This document shows, in pieces, positions 49,350 to 63,210 of a stretch of DNA of 64,000 nt; positions within the stretch are counted from its first letter, which is position 1, and every line of letters begins with the position of its first letter. Where the stretch lies: contig VTPC01008495.1 of the NCBI GenBank assembly GCA_011009095.1, positions 1 through 64,000 of the forward strand. The letters are read 5' to 3'. The DNA is from Ignelater luminosus. Lineage: Eukaryota; Arthropoda; Insecta; Coleoptera; Elateridae. Both the position numbers and the translations under genes were made by a program. The notes below the pieces were generated by a model. It was not told where the DNA came from. It ran no database searches and worked only from the letters and a program-made list of their open reading frames with translations.

Positions 49350-49710
49350 TAGTATTGGTAGTCTTATGAGCGACGCTGAAATGTTTAGGAAAACATCATA
49401 GTGTCCATATGGAGAAAAATATCAGTCGTGCTGAAGATTTTCTTTAGAACAGAATCTTTTGATATGATAATCACATTGTTGAATTTCAAACTGGCTGTAC
49501 TTTGATCTTCCCAAATGTTTCGCCAGCTTTTGCTCTGATTGATTCCAATTGATACTACCTGTTGATATTGAGAAGTTTAGGAATATTTCATAGTTTCCCT
49601 ATGGAAAAATGTCTTTCGCGCAAACCAGGCGTGTTGAAGATTTTCTTTAAAACGGCTTTTTTATGATAAAAATTGTGCAAAAACAGTTCCTTCCTAAGTA
49701 AAGTGTCAAA
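49350..49710. repeat. two-copy degenerate tandem repeat, period about 192 bp
   Basis: GCTGAAATGTTTAGGAAAAC followed by CATAGTGTCCATATGGA (49374-49412) recurs in diverged form as GAGAAGTTTAGGAATATTTC then CATAGTTTCCCTATGGA (about 49568-49606). Both copies then carry GTGCTGAAGATTTTCTTTA or GTGTTGAAGATTTTCTTTA. Confidence 0.7.
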
Positions 49711-52700
49711 AACACAATTTTCAATCATTTTGACTTGTCTTGATAGACCAAGCTAGATACAGAAAACTTGTCCATACAATTTTTACGGCTTTACTAAAGC
49801 TATACTATCAATTCCAATTTACAAAGGAAACTCTCAAACCCTTTCGACAAAGGTTATTATTATAATGCTCTTCGTGATGGCGTTGGTGGTTTTATCTCCA
49901 TTGTGACTCTAGATTTGTCCTTCTTCAGAAAATGCTTTCAATTACATAATCTCTACATTTCTAAATCATAAAAAGAATTTTGACACAAAAGAGTTCGAAA
50001 ACTCTAATATAGACCCATGAAACTACACCAGGAACTTAATTTTTTGCTCCAATTAGATATTAGATAATAATTATTTAAATGTTTGTGTAACGTATGTTTT
50101 ACAAAGTCATAACTATCAGAGCAATATGCAGATGACTGTTTTATGGATGAACTGAGACATTTAAAAACCGTTTGCATAAATATTTGTCTTTTTATTAAAA
50201 ACATGCATTCTGTATAACATAGAAAACAGTTGTGATTCAAAGAAAAGGTGAATTCTCATAAATTAACCTTCTTCTCAGAAATTTAAATTATAAATGCAGA
50301 CACAAGTGCTCTTCTAAAGACTCGACATACAAACCTGACCTTACCCGACCTTCATGTAAGGGTAAGTTAAGACAGAAACGACGGATGAAACAGCAGAACA
50401 ATTTAATTATCATAATTTAACCTTAAGATTTCGTGACCTAATTAAGTGAGTGCACCTAATATATAACCTCAAATTCATTTCAAAGTTTTTCTCCTTTATT
50501 AATGTAAGTATTATTGGGGGTTAGCTTCGAACAATATATTATTACCAAAGGAAATTTTTCAGTTTAAAAATATTCTTCCAGAGTGAATTGAACTCCAATA
50601 GCAGCAATCATAATACACCAACTGGTTTATTTTAAACAAGAAACAAAACACGAACGGGCTAGTAACTGCGACCATTTAGACTTTGGAATTCACGTGCTCC
50701 GTTTTTGCTTTTCTTTTATTAGCAATGAAGTCAAAAATATAAAAACTGGCTAGAAAAAATTTGTTCATTACAAAATCTAATTAAAGCTTGGAAGGTGTAG
50801 ACTTTAACAGAATTAAAAGAAAGCACGTGGTAAACACGCTTAGCATGCATCGTGTTCACGTGAATGTTTTAACACACCACATTATACAGGGATCACATTT
50901 ATATTAGTAATAAAACCCACATCCTCTCTTTTATTGGTAAATTAAAATTTTCATTCCTCTACTACGTCTATTATGTTTCAGCTACAGCAGCATCTCATGT
51001 CATAATATCTGCATAATTAAAACTTGACTCATTGTAATAAATAAATAATAACACAATAATAATAAAAACAAACAAATAGTTTTTGTTACTATACCAAATG
51101 ATTACTTCCGTTGTGTAACTAGTTAAGAAAGTAATAAAATTTCTTATCAATTAAATTTAACGCCATTCTTAATATAAATAAATTTAGTAAATATCACACC
51201 TCGCTATTTTGTTTTTCATCAACTTTAACACTTTCTTATAAACAAAAACGGTCGTAAAATTTTTTGAAAGAAAAAATATTTTTACTTATCATATGTAGTT
51301 GTTTTTCGTGCTATGATAAAAATATTTGCTGGAAAACTGTCAGTGTACTAACGGATTTAAATTCTTTTGTTTATTTGCGTTGTAAAACAATCGTTTCACT
51401 TTTATTGTTCTGTCTAAGAAATAATGCAGTTTAAAATAAAGATAAAAACAGCTGTTAAGTGTACCATACAATACGAAACAATAGTAAATAATGCTAACCT
51501 TGTGATAATTCAAGGCAACTTGATTATTATTTTATTATTCTTTTGTTTGGACTTTTAAATACATACTCGAATTTTTACGTTTTTCCGACTTGCTTTTGAT
51601 TTTAGGGAAAAATGTAAAAACGATCATAAAACTAAAAAACTCGCCAAGATAGCAACCAACATTCGTGAAAGTCCAATTGCAAAATATTAAGAACAACTAG
51701 AGAGCAATAGAAAAATAAAGAATACTTTGGACTGATCCATAAACCTTAATAAAACCAAAGAAGTAAGAACTAAAGATGTGATCGTTAACTAGAATGTGTC
51801 AACTACGTGCTTTGCCCTCTATTAACATTCCTAAAATAGAACTAAAGATGCGATCGTGAGTCGGGATGCTCCAGCTCTGGCAGGATAAGGTTGAACTTCA
51901 ACCTTCATTAACTTTCTTACTCCATTATCAATCATTAAAGCAACAGTCAGGAATTTCTTTCAAAATTAGACATTTGGAGTTTTGGTATTGTAGTTATATC
52001 CAAGTTATTGAATTTGGCAGTTTTTGGCCTTCCTTGTTTCATTGAGGATTTTCTATGACATTCTCCTGTATTTGGACGGATTTCCTGGCTTTTTTTCTGA
52101 CATTTTTATTGCATAAATCAATTCTCTGACTATTCAAGATTTTCCCGATTACTAGGTATTCCGCAGTTAGCCAGTAAGAGCTTAGTTTCATCCGTAAACA
52201 AAATACTTGCATCCTTGACTGCAATTTGAAAGTTTGAAAAATCCATTCGGTGAGTCATGGGTATCCAAAATAGTTATGTTTAGTATATGACTTTGCTTTA
52301 GGGTTGTTTGTTTTGGATCAAAGTAATGGATTGTCTGAAAGCAAGCAACTGGTAGTCGATGCTTGTGTGATACAAGCTGAAAGATTTTGGCTTGTTCATA
52401 TAGGCAAAGGTAATATGGTCCTTTACTCCTAAAGTGACTTTCTATTTTTTTTCCAAGTTGCTGAGTATAATAGTGTAACTGATGAATACTTGTGTGCTTA
52501 GATTGTTTGAATCACCATTTGAATTTGATTCTTTGTTAAGGTCCACGAACATTGCACGATTTTTTTTTTGAGTACAATAATTGTTTTTCTCGTATTACAG
52601 AAATAGGTTATGTAGCAACAAGAACAAAATCATAAGTTGTGTTGAATCATCAAAAGTAAGCTGATGAGTTGTTAAATTAAAAGGTAAATTTACAAAAACA

Positions 52701-55700
52701 AAAGAAAAAGCAATGTTAAATAGTTATAAAATGATGCAGGATGCAGTAGCAAACCGCCAGTCACTAAAAACGATAATTGCTGTTGCATCAACTGCCGTGC
52801 CGGTTGTGGTAATTCCCCACATAACATTTTTTCCTGAGAAAAATATCGGTTTAATTTTTTAATTATATTCTATAAGGTTATACACAGAGGTCATTTTTAT
52901 TATATTAATTTGTAGTTAATAGGTACCAAGCGCGTGATAAAACCGCAACAAACCGGTCGTTCCCTTTGAAAGATCAAAATTAGGGGAAAAGCAATTAAAA
53001 ACAAGGTAATCTATGGATTAAATAACACTGAAATCGTTATTGCATTGTTTTACTATCAACAGTAAATTTAAATATGTTGCGTTTGTTTAAATAATGCATC
53101 CGTTTATTGTTCATTCTTTTCAAACAAGAAATTTTTTCTTTCTCATATTACTGTAATATTTATCCATAGTGCACGAGGTAAATGTATGTCTCGTTTAAAT
53201 AATTACACCAGATTGTTTTGTTTTCCGACATAAGCATTCGGTTAGAGATAACACCACCAGATTAGAAGCAACATGTTTTTTCAGAATTCATGGAGGAAGA
53301 TAATAGAAGATAAAAATGTATCAAATCACGCACAAAAACGACAGAAATCAAACGTTAAAACTTCCTCTTACAATTTAGGTTATTTTCCTATTCGGCTGTT
53401 TTGTTCTTTAAAGAAGTCCTTTTGTAGGTTAACTGCATAACAAATGAAGACAAAAATAATGTGTGTGACTTCATAGTTGCTATGGTAACCTTTCTTAATA
53501 ACCAATCAGTAAATAAGATTCTTTTATTTTAGATTCATTTTGCTTCAATAATTTTTCAGGTTAGAATCTTGAAGGTTAAAATTTCTTTCTGCCAATAAAT
53601 TAGAAAGAAACCAATTGTTACAGCAAGATAGATAAAAAAGTTTAACCTTGGGAATGAGTTCAATATTCTTGATGCCATATACAGGCGCATTGATAACTTT
53701 TCAGTTGCTGACGTCAATAAGTAGAATTGGTTTACCTTTTTTTATCATCACACATTTTGTTGTTGAAAAAAATTATGTAATACACTTTGCTAATTTTGAT
53801 TAACAAAGAATATCCATGTTTACGAAAATTTATAAAAACGCCCTCTATTATAATAATGAAAAACCTAAAAATAACTGATTTTGAAAGAAAATTATCTTCA
53901 ATAAAGTAATAAGAAGTTAAAATTACGTGCAATTTCCTCCCTTCTTTTTTGTTATCCTTATCAACTTGACTGTATCGGAAAGAGTTTTTAATGGAAAAAA
54001 GAAAAGTTTCTTCATTGCCTTTTAATATATTATTATACAACAAAATCGAATTTCCTAAGTAAAACGCTTGCATTTTATCTCGCGAGTTTAATCTTGTATG
54101 GATTTAAAAGGGGAAGAAAAACGCAAACTTTGATCAATATAAAATGTGTGTTATGTGGTGCTGCTCTTGGTGCTTTTACATAAGTAAATAAAATCATTTT
54201 TGAACTATTTGTTTCGATTTCTCATTTGTTTTTTATTATTATATCATTTTACTAATATTTTAGAATTTAATGTTTTGCTAATTTTCCAAGACAGTTCAAC
54301 TCGTTAAGACAGTGTGTTTGCCCAAATAATTTATACAGACTAGAACCAATAAGGAATAAAAATTTTCAAAAAAGGTTTATTACAAAACTGTTTTGCTAAA
54401 TGAAAAATGGCAAAATGAAAAAAAATAGTTTCCTAAATACGCAATTACGATACAAAAACACTGATTGGTATTGAAACATAATGACTGTATTAAGAATCAA
54501 TGGCCAACATCAAGAAAAGGAAGGCCAAAACTATAAAAGTGTGCCAAAATTAAAGCAAAATCAAACTAAAACAAATGTAACCACTTAGAAGCAAAATAAC
54601 TGAGAAATGACATGGCAAAAGAATTAAATTTTGCTTAAGAGATATTGATTATCAACAGTTTCTAAAAGCAGACCTTAACCAAAGTAATCGACAATATCTG
54701 GTACCCCATTAGATGTGAAGAATCCAGGCATCTCGTTTTCTTGTACCCTGTTTGGGTCACGTTTCACAATCTTTTGACTTGTCTGTATTTATTTAACACT
54801 TTCGCTAAATTCCTAATCTGATAAGAACTCAGTCTCTATGTTGAGTGCTGCTTTTTCCAATTCCTACAAGGCTCTGTACTGTCGAAATATATTACTTGCC
54901 TTTAAATTTTTTGAATTTGTTAGTGTCCAAAACATTTGCTTCACGAGATACGTAAAGAAGCTTCCTCTTATAGCATTTTGGACGCAAGATATTCTTACTT
55001 GTAACAACAATTTCAATATATGAAAACGACAAAAATAATTTGTCAAAATCTCCTATTAAAAAACCCAACAGGTCAAAGATCCAAATTCTCGTTTTATCCG
55101 AAATATCTTAATGTTTGGCCGAATACTATAAATGTTATAATTATACCAGAACAATGATTATCAAATTATTGGAATTATAAAGAATGATATGATTCTTACA
55201 AATCAGTTCAAATGTAAGTATCAAATCCATATACTTGGCCAAAATCTAATAGACCTAACCAAAAGTCCATTATTTGTCTCCAAAGAGAGAAATTTAGATA
55301 CCACAGAAGTAATTTTCAAATGGAAAAAAATAGTTGCTGCAACTGATATGTGAAATTCTTCGACAAAAACCTTGCAAACTAATCGATTGCACCTTGTACT
55401 ATACTGCATATTACATTTTCCAAATATAATACGACGAGAAGCAATGAACTGACCTTTTATAATATAAAAGTTCTAACAATAGTTTTTCACCCTTTTCTAA
55501 ACATTACAATAACCCCATAAATATTAGAGTGCAAAACGTTTATTATTAGCGATACCAAAGGCGTGGTAGCAAAAAAAGGCATGAATTCAATGTAACGTGA
55601 GCGCGCATACATAGAATATTATCCTCTACCAAGCCAATACAGTCGAATAACAATCATAATTCAGTTGAATCGGAAAAACTTTTTATGTCGACCATTACGA

Positions 55701-56245
55701 GTTCGGTGACTATTTTCAATTATGCATCAGAAATGAATTTGAAATACTATTCGTGACCGGTTTTAATAAAAGTGGGAAAGGAAGACGAAAAAACATACAG
55801 AAATAAAAAATTGATTGTAACATTCGAATTTTACCCCTTTTACATTTATATTTTGTTATATTTATTCGGCAAGAAAAACTATTTATAATCCACCTCTTAG
55901 TCTGCAATATATTTTCGTTAACAGGAAAATTGCTAGCGGTCTTTATTTTAACCTTTTTCCCCAACTTAATTTTTAGCGAAACGGGTCGAAAATGAACCAC
56001 TTAACATGTTAAAAAGGCATTGAAATTTTCCTGATAAATGACATGTAATTTCCTACACAGAATGTATGCCATCTAAATTGCTACTGATATGGCCGTTTAA
56101 TGTGGACTGGGTTGACGAAAATGAATCTTTTGAATCATTTATTGCAGTTATACTTTTCTTTCAGTTTTACATTGATTTCATTGATTTATAATATTTTGTC
56201 AACTTAAGTGTAATAAGATTTCTATGTATTGGGGAGTTTTGGAAA
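49711..56245. other. long gene-free AT-rich spacer
   Basis: No gene was recognised. AACTAAAGATGTGATCGT near 51769 and AACTAAAGATGCGATCGT near 51840 form a short direct repeat about 71 bp apart. The longest frame, 53732-54073 on the minus strand (113 codons), is a run of AT-rich hydrophobic and lysine codons with no motif. Frames at 52039-52224, 54838-55046, 55221-55409 and 55716-56000 look equally accidental. Confidence 0.45.
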
Positions 56246-56960
56246 ATGTCAAAGGTCGCGAGCTTAACGATCAAGAAATTCCCACCTAACCTGTTGGATA
56301 TTAAAGCGAGGGGACACGTCTTAAAAAGCATAAATGAATTTCAAAGCAACCAAGCGAGTCTGTTAATGTCATACAATGAGAAAGGCAAGCAGAAAACAAT
56401 TGCATTGTTAGCCGAAAGAAACTTACAAGATAAGTTTTCAATAAAGCATTTGAATAAAAATTGCTAATGAGGAGATAAAAAGAAAACATGTTGGGACTAC
56501 AAAAATCAAAAACGAAAAACGTCGAAAATGACAAATTTGCAGAATTACACATAGAAAAGGAAAAAGGAATTTTGGGAATTCTTGAAACCCAATATAGTGA
56601 AATCCGACAAGCATTTCTCAAGCTATGGTTCAAAAAAATAGGTCGTTGTTGATCTGTGAAAAAAGATATGAATCAATCGAAGAAGAGAGTAAAAAGGCAA
56701 TAAGGGAATACCAAGGGAACGGTAAAGCAGTGCCTTAGTCCAAGCTCCCCATCTACAGCATCAGTTGCTCCAGAAACTAAACGAGAACTTCTCGATCTTT
56801 CTTGAACCTGCTAACTCAAGAACCCATCTCGAAAGATGAATGGGAAGATCGCAAGATCGTCTAACTCGTCAAGATAGGATAACTCCTACATAGTTGCTGA
56901 CGAGGAAGAGCTGCAAGTAAGTTCCCCAAAAGCTCGATTCATCAATTGAACTAAATAGCT
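56246..56960 (+). pseudogene. frameshifted coding relic of unknown family
   Basis: An open frame at 56246-56467 codes 73 residues of ordinary composition (IKKFPPNLLDIKARGHV and KQKTIALLAERNL). It is followed in other plus-strand frames by further protein-like stretches: KFAELHIEKEKGILGILETQ near 56540, and CEKRYESIEEESKKA near 56660. They are broken by stops and shifts. Composition is less AT-rich than the flanks. A dead transposable-element ORF, for example gag-like, is my guess; no family was recognised. Confidence 0.4.
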
Positions 56961-58329
56961 AGCCGTAACATTGACAAATATTTTAGAGAATGGTTGGGTC
57001 GATTCTGATAATTTGAACATCTCAATGGAACACTTTTGATTATACACAAATTTTACGGAGTACCAAAATCAAAATGGTTCGCCAACATGAACATATACTA
57101 ACTTATAATATAGATAATAAATATTTTCACTCTGAATCATTTTGGTCAATCTAAACAACCCCCAAGACTCTTACATCGGTAGAATCCGGAAAACTAGAAA
57201 AGTCCCGCAAAAGCAAAAAATCTTTAATGAAGCAGGTGAAAACTCTCCTATAGATACCCAATAATAATTTAATTTCAAAACGAAAATTGACTTTCTTTTG
57301 TAACTTCGATCATTTAACTTTGAAGTTTTCTTTTTCCGCCTATTATAAATAATTAAATATTCACACAAAAGTTACATAAAATAATTTTTTAATGTTACCT
57401 ACTTTGTGTATCACAACAAAAATGCCAAGAGGCAATTTAAAACTCATTAAGGATGTTTAATCGCCATTTTTTACTTTTTTATACCTTTGTGTTCTGATCT
57501 TAATCTAATAAACAGCATTACGAATATAATTATATAAAAACCTCTACAGGAGTGTCCTTCCTTATTTCAACCATAATATTAATTCAATTAATAGGAAGTA
57601 ATTATGTAATTTTGTAATGATTATGTGCGCATATTTAGTATCCCTGTTAAAACAAAATTATGCTGTCAATTAAAAAATTAAGGTTTCATAAATGCGTAGA
57701 TTATAAAAATTCTACAATAATCTAGTAGGCTATAGATTCAATAGCTATCAGACAGAAAACAAAAAAATTAAAAACTTAATAAAAAAGGGTGGCGCCAAGT
57801 TTACAAATTGTTAGACAAAAGACAGTTGGATACTTATAAAATTATAAGATAAAAAACAAACGAATTCTTTTAAAAGTTTGACGTAAACAACAATAGGTAA
57901 GTACTTTCAATAAAGACGAAATAAACAAAACAAAAATCAAAAGTTCGTTGGAATCAGGATAGCTCTACTGACCATCGTAGTCGTTCGAAGCAAAATCGGA
58001 AAAGGCACAGTGTTGTGCATTTGGTTGTTTGGTTTTAATAAACGAAGTAGGCCAAAACAGCAAAACCGGGGTAATGCCATTTTGTTAGACTATAGCAACC
58101 TAAAAGGAATAAAACATCAGAAATTCGATTCAAATAGTTAACGTGGATCTAATCTACATCTACAAAAACACAAATACTAGAATAAGATTAGTAAGTTACA
58201 CAGAACAACAAAAATTACGAGTAACCAAGAAACAAAAACACGAGTCACTTATTTTATTAGATAATAATTAGTATCTTTTGCGTAATTTCTAAAGCGCGCC
58301 AAAGAAAAATTATTTCCTAATTATTAGAG
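56961..58329. other. gene-free AT-rich spacer
   Basis: Nothing supportable was found. Confidence 0.5.
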
Positions 58330-59310
58330 GAATACAGAACAATGTCGAAAACCAGGAAGCTGTATAGGTTTGCACCACGAGCAACCCGAGCAATTCTTAG
58401 TGGAAAAAGTCATGGAAATCCATTGAACTCAAAAACATTGAAAAGCCAGACGCGAAACCTCTATCCTGCATTATATCTATTTCGACAAGACTAAATTCCA
58501 ATTCATAGATGTCCTTCAATACATGCCCAAATAGGACTGAAGGGCATTTATCTAAGGCCATGCAGAAATGGTCAAACCACATAATGCAAAAAGTAAGAGT
58601 TCTATCTATGGATTTGTAAAAATAAGACCTTCAGCAACAAAAACCAAAAGACAATATCACTGTATTTCGAGATCTTGTAGATGGACTTTCACAATCTTGG
58701 CACCATGAGCAACGCAGGCACTTCCTAGCGGGGAAAGTAATAAAAATCGATTTAATCGGTTTTCTTATAGTTCAAGTTTCAAAAATGGCCAAAATCTTCA
58801 TAATGCATTTTTTGGCAGATAACGGAAACAAACTAATACTGCCAGATTTGTAGAAGAAAATCGTCGGAAAAAGAATTCTGATGAAAAACAAAAGAGAAAT
58901 ATCGATTTCGATTAAACTAGAAGAAATAAAATAAAAAATATTCACCAATGGCTACTAGATTCGAATATCTGTTGAGATGAAGCCTTCAAAATCGATTGGT
59001 AATGGTCTTAGTTCGAACTTCTTATGATCACAACAGGTTTTTTGGCCAAATAGAAACAAGAAACACACAAACAACGCAGGTGCTTTTTACCGAAAAAAAT
59101 CATAAAATCAATTGATACCACAGACAGTGAATTGAAAGATTAGAAGCAAAGCTGCCTTCTGTAAAGACCACCGTGCCAATAGGCATCCAAATAGGCTCAA
59201 ATCTAGTTTCTTATCGTTCAAGATTTTGCCGCTAAAGTTCACGCAAAAATCGCCAAAATAGTCAAAATTTGATTGTCTAATTATACAGAAACAGGAAAAA
59301 CTCATGAGTT
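58330..59310. repeat. degenerate tandem repeat, about three copies, period about 330 bp
   Basis: A landmark of the form ACGAGCAACCCGAGCAATTC(T)TAGTGG followed by AAAGTCATGGAAATCCATTG recurs near 58375, 58705 and 59065. Later copies read GAGCAACGCAGGCACTTCCTAGCGG and CAAACAACGCAGGTGCTTTTTACCG, each followed by an AAAATCRATT-like tail. Other unit parts, such as the CAAATAGG..TAAATCTAGTTT region, are partly shared. Small frames inside are not genes. Confidence 0.65.
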
Positions 59311-61129
59311 TCCAAACAAATCATAATAGTAAAGTGACGTCACTTGTCGAAAGCAGTAAGCAAGTATTTTCCAACTAGTGATTGCCACCAAAGCTATTTT
59401 ACTCTATTTTAGAACCTACAAACCAGAAAACTGATTTGTCACTGACAGATGATATAACTATATAACCAGAAATTGTAAAATTCAATTTGGCTTTGCATCT
59501 TCAAGCGAGTTATCCGCTTCCCTATTTTCTTAATACCTACGTTACTGTTTACTCAGTAAGATGTATAGGCAAAACTCCTTTCTGCAAAAATTTACTATGA
59601 CGAACTCTATTAAAGGTCACGGCGATTGAAGACACGACAACACTTTTGCTTATTATGCAGGTGAGAGTTGATCAAAGGTTATTGTTGAGGTTAGGTCTTA
59701 CTATAAAAAGAAAAAGGACATCACCGCAAGGTAAGGCACGTGCCGTTAGAAGATTTCATTCATAGAATTTATTACAAAGAGACTAAATCTATCTAGCTGT
59801 GTGAATTAGACACAACAGAATCATTAAAAATGCTTGATAGTACCGTTTGAAAAACAAAAAAAAATATTAAAAATTATTAGAAATGAAATGTTTTGCCTTT
59901 TACTGTCGTGGATATGCAGATGTAAACGATAATTACTACGTCTGAATAATCCACAACAGCTGATACCAATTAATGGCGTTTTGCATAATTTTTTAAAGTC
60001 TCCTTCCGTATAAAAAACAAACAAAACTGCATAATCAATTATTTATTTAGTAATACACCTATGCATAAATAAAACATCCGATTATGTCCACCTGACTAAT
60101 TTACTAATTAGCAAATTGTTCACGTAATAACGTTTAAATACAAAAAGCAAAAAGATCAATTAGGCATCGAGTATCCTACATGTGTTACATTTTTTACAAG
60201 TCACGTTTTGTTTTTAACTAGTCAGGTGCTCTCCTTGTGAACAAAAGAAGCACGAAAGGAAAAAATAACTTGTATAATAAAACGGCAATTGTTTTATATT
60301 TTAAACGCGTGCGTATCCTTGTTTCTAGTCATTCATGTGCATGATGATAAAACTTCTTTAATAATATAAAAACACCATTCTTCATCATTAACATTATCAA
60401 ACTTGTCAGAAGTTTTGTGCGTAACATCCCGTGATTCCCATTTGTTATAGGATTATGTCACGTTAGATGTCACGTATTTATTGACATGTAAAACCAACGT
60501 CCTTCTTTATTATAGTATTTTTCGAACAATTAGAATGGAATATTTTTGTGGAAAAACAGAATTTCTGTTCTTATCATGATTTCATCATAGCGAGTTACAA
60601 TAGGAAGCAGCAATAAAAACAAAATAACGTCTAGGACTCAGATAAAAGAAATTCCAATTAATCATAAATTTTATGCAACAACTTTCATTGATAATCTTGT
60701 GTTTGCAAAATTTCTGTTTATCTCCGATCGAAAATAGCTTGAATGACGTTAATGGATTTTAGTGTAATCATAATCAACAACTATGCCGGATGCTAAGATT
60801 TGAAAAATGTTACTAGGGGCAATGGGTTTTCTTTTTTTTGAGCAGATTCGATTATAAAACGTGCAAAAGTTTTCAAGGTAAACGAGGAAATTTTCATTTC
60901 ATTATCATTACTTAATAATCTGCTTTTTCTGGTTGTTTACAAAAAATTATCACGTGTAGAAGTATTTAGTGAAAGTAGAATCTAAATAATCATATGATCA
61001 AAAATCACACCACCCATAAACAGTGGCGTACAACCGTCTTTTATTTTTTTATTTGTTTTTTACACATTTACACTTATACACAGTTATAATAAAGGCGGTT
61101 TTTAAAAACAATTTTGAAATCGAGAAGAA
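59311..61129. other. gene-free AT-rich spacer
   Basis: Nothing supportable was found. The frame at 59824-60024 on the minus strand has no recognisable motif. Confidence 0.5.
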
Positions 61130-63210
61130 AAAGTGAAAAAACAAATGCTAGAAAATAACACAATTATTCTAAAGGATAGGAGGACTGTAGCGGTCTAAAC
61201 TAACAAGATTAGGTAGCTATAAGGACCAAAAAATGTTACCTGATCAGAAGGAAAATAGATGGGCAAAATAAATTATTTCGCCAAGAAAAAATTAAGTCTC
61301 ACGTTACATTAAAACCAAGAGCGATGCAAGTTTTGGTTTTGAAGTTTGAAATCAAGACTCGATGCCAATTTTGATCTTATATTGAAATCTTATCTAGGTC
61401 GTGACTTTGACGACAAAAATATGAAGAAATCTAAACCTTAAGGTAATCGTTGAAAAATCTTAAAAAATTATTCACGTTTGCAGATGCATTTGCTTCATTT
61501 TTCACCGAGGGTATTAGTTTGGTCTGGACAAAGAATAATTAGAACACAACTTTAAAAGGTACGAAGATTACAAAGGGTTATACTAGGATTTTCATCACAC
61601 TACTTTTTTTAGTATTTCGCTAGAAGAGCACCAGAAAGTATTGATCTTATATCTAAATCTCAATCTTGACCTTGATTCTAACATAAAAGAATTAGGAAAT
61701 TAGGATAACCGGTTAACAACATTGAGTACCAAGAGATTTACTTTTACTCTGTATAGATTTGGTCTGGACAAATAACAGTTAGAATACAATTGTAAAGGAT
61801 ACCAGGGCTGTAGCGGGCTAAATTCAAATTAACAGTTCCGGCAAAATTACCTGATCAGAGGGAAAATAGATTGGCAAAATAAATTATTTCAAGCATTAAT
61901 ACAATTAAACATAATTCTGTTACTATTTTGCTAAACCAAGGTAAAACTAAAAACGACCTCGTCATCAAGACTCAATGCCAGTATTTATTTTATATTGAAA
62001 TCTTGATTCTTGGTCTTGATTTTGACGTTAATAACATGAACAAATTAAGCTAAAATCTGAACGTTAAAACAACGGTAAGAAATCTTAGGTAGGTGATTTT
62101 GTTTTGCTTTTGTGCCAAAAATTTCAGTCACGTTCTATTTGAATTTGGTTTAGACAAAGAACAATCAGAACAGGATTTTAAAAGACAGGACCGCATAACA
62201 ATACACCACATTAAACTGAATGACTATTTTTTTATTTTAAAGAAAAATGAAGTATCACATTACTTTTCAATGTCAGTTTTGATCTTACATTAAAATCTCA
62301 ATTTTGGTCTTGATTCTGATTCAAGGAGATAAAAAAGTAGACAAAAATCTTCATTTATCGAATCTTAGAATCGTTGGTCAAAAACCTTGAAGAATTATTG
62401 AGTTTGTAGGTGGAATTGTTTCATTTTTGGAACTTTTTAGTTAATATTAAGAAAAATAAGTTTTTGTTCTAACATACTTTCGTAGATCAAGATAAAGCAC
62501 AGAGTGACGTTTTGATTTTGAATTTTGAAATCGAGACTCAGTAACGGTTTTATATTCTCGGCCTCGTTTTCTAAGACGTCATCACAAATTCAATCAAGAT
62601 AATGCAGCTATTTAATAAAATTAGGTACAACAAACTCTTGTTCAGCCCATGATAAAACCGAGAGCAACGTTTTGGTTTTGAGCATTGACATCAAGACTCA
62701 ATGACAGTTTTGATTATGTATTGGAATTTTAATTTTGGCATTGATTCTGATGTCAGACATAAATAAAATCGGACAAAACTTCTAATCTCTCTCATAATTA
62801 TTTAAGTTTGTAGGTGAATGTGTTTCGTTTTGTTGCCAAGAGTTTTGGTTGTGTCTGGACCAAATCAGTTTTGCTCTTGCTCTCATTCTCTCAGACATCA
62901 ATATTTTAGTAAGAGAGTTGCTAAACCAAAATAAAAACAAGAGAAACATTTTTGTTTTGAACCTTGAAATCAAGACTTAATGACAGTCTTGATCTTATAT
63001 TGCAATTTTATTCTTGTCATGTTAAGATAACTGATCAAAAACTTTAAGAAGTTATTTGAGTTTGTAGATGAGTCTGTTTCGTTTTGGTACCAAGAGTGGC
63101 TTGAACAAAAAACATTAATTTTGCTCTTGGTCTCATTGTCCGAAGTGTCGCCAATACAAAATCAATCGAGACTATGCAATTATTTGGCGAAAATAGGTCT
63201 ACATAACCTG
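61130..63210. repeat. degenerate long-period tandem repeat (about 170-330 bp spacing)
   Basis: Seven or more decayed copies carry the core AAATCAAGACTCAATGCCAGTTTTGATCTT-like sequence, near 61350, 61635, 61965, 62268, 62518, 62685 and 62960. Other ordered landmarks are a CTTGATTCTGACGTCA-like block and GTTTGTAGGTGAATGTGTTTCGTTTTG (61480, 62403, 62806 and 63060). The last step between these is 254 bp. Frames at 62093-62293 and 62782-62973 fall inside repeat copies. Confidence 0.78.

Noticed and set aside
53732-54073. Minus-strand open frame of 113 codons
   Set aside because: Composition is dominated by Phe, Ile, Lys, Asn and Tyr, as expected for chance frames in AT-rich DNA; no motif.
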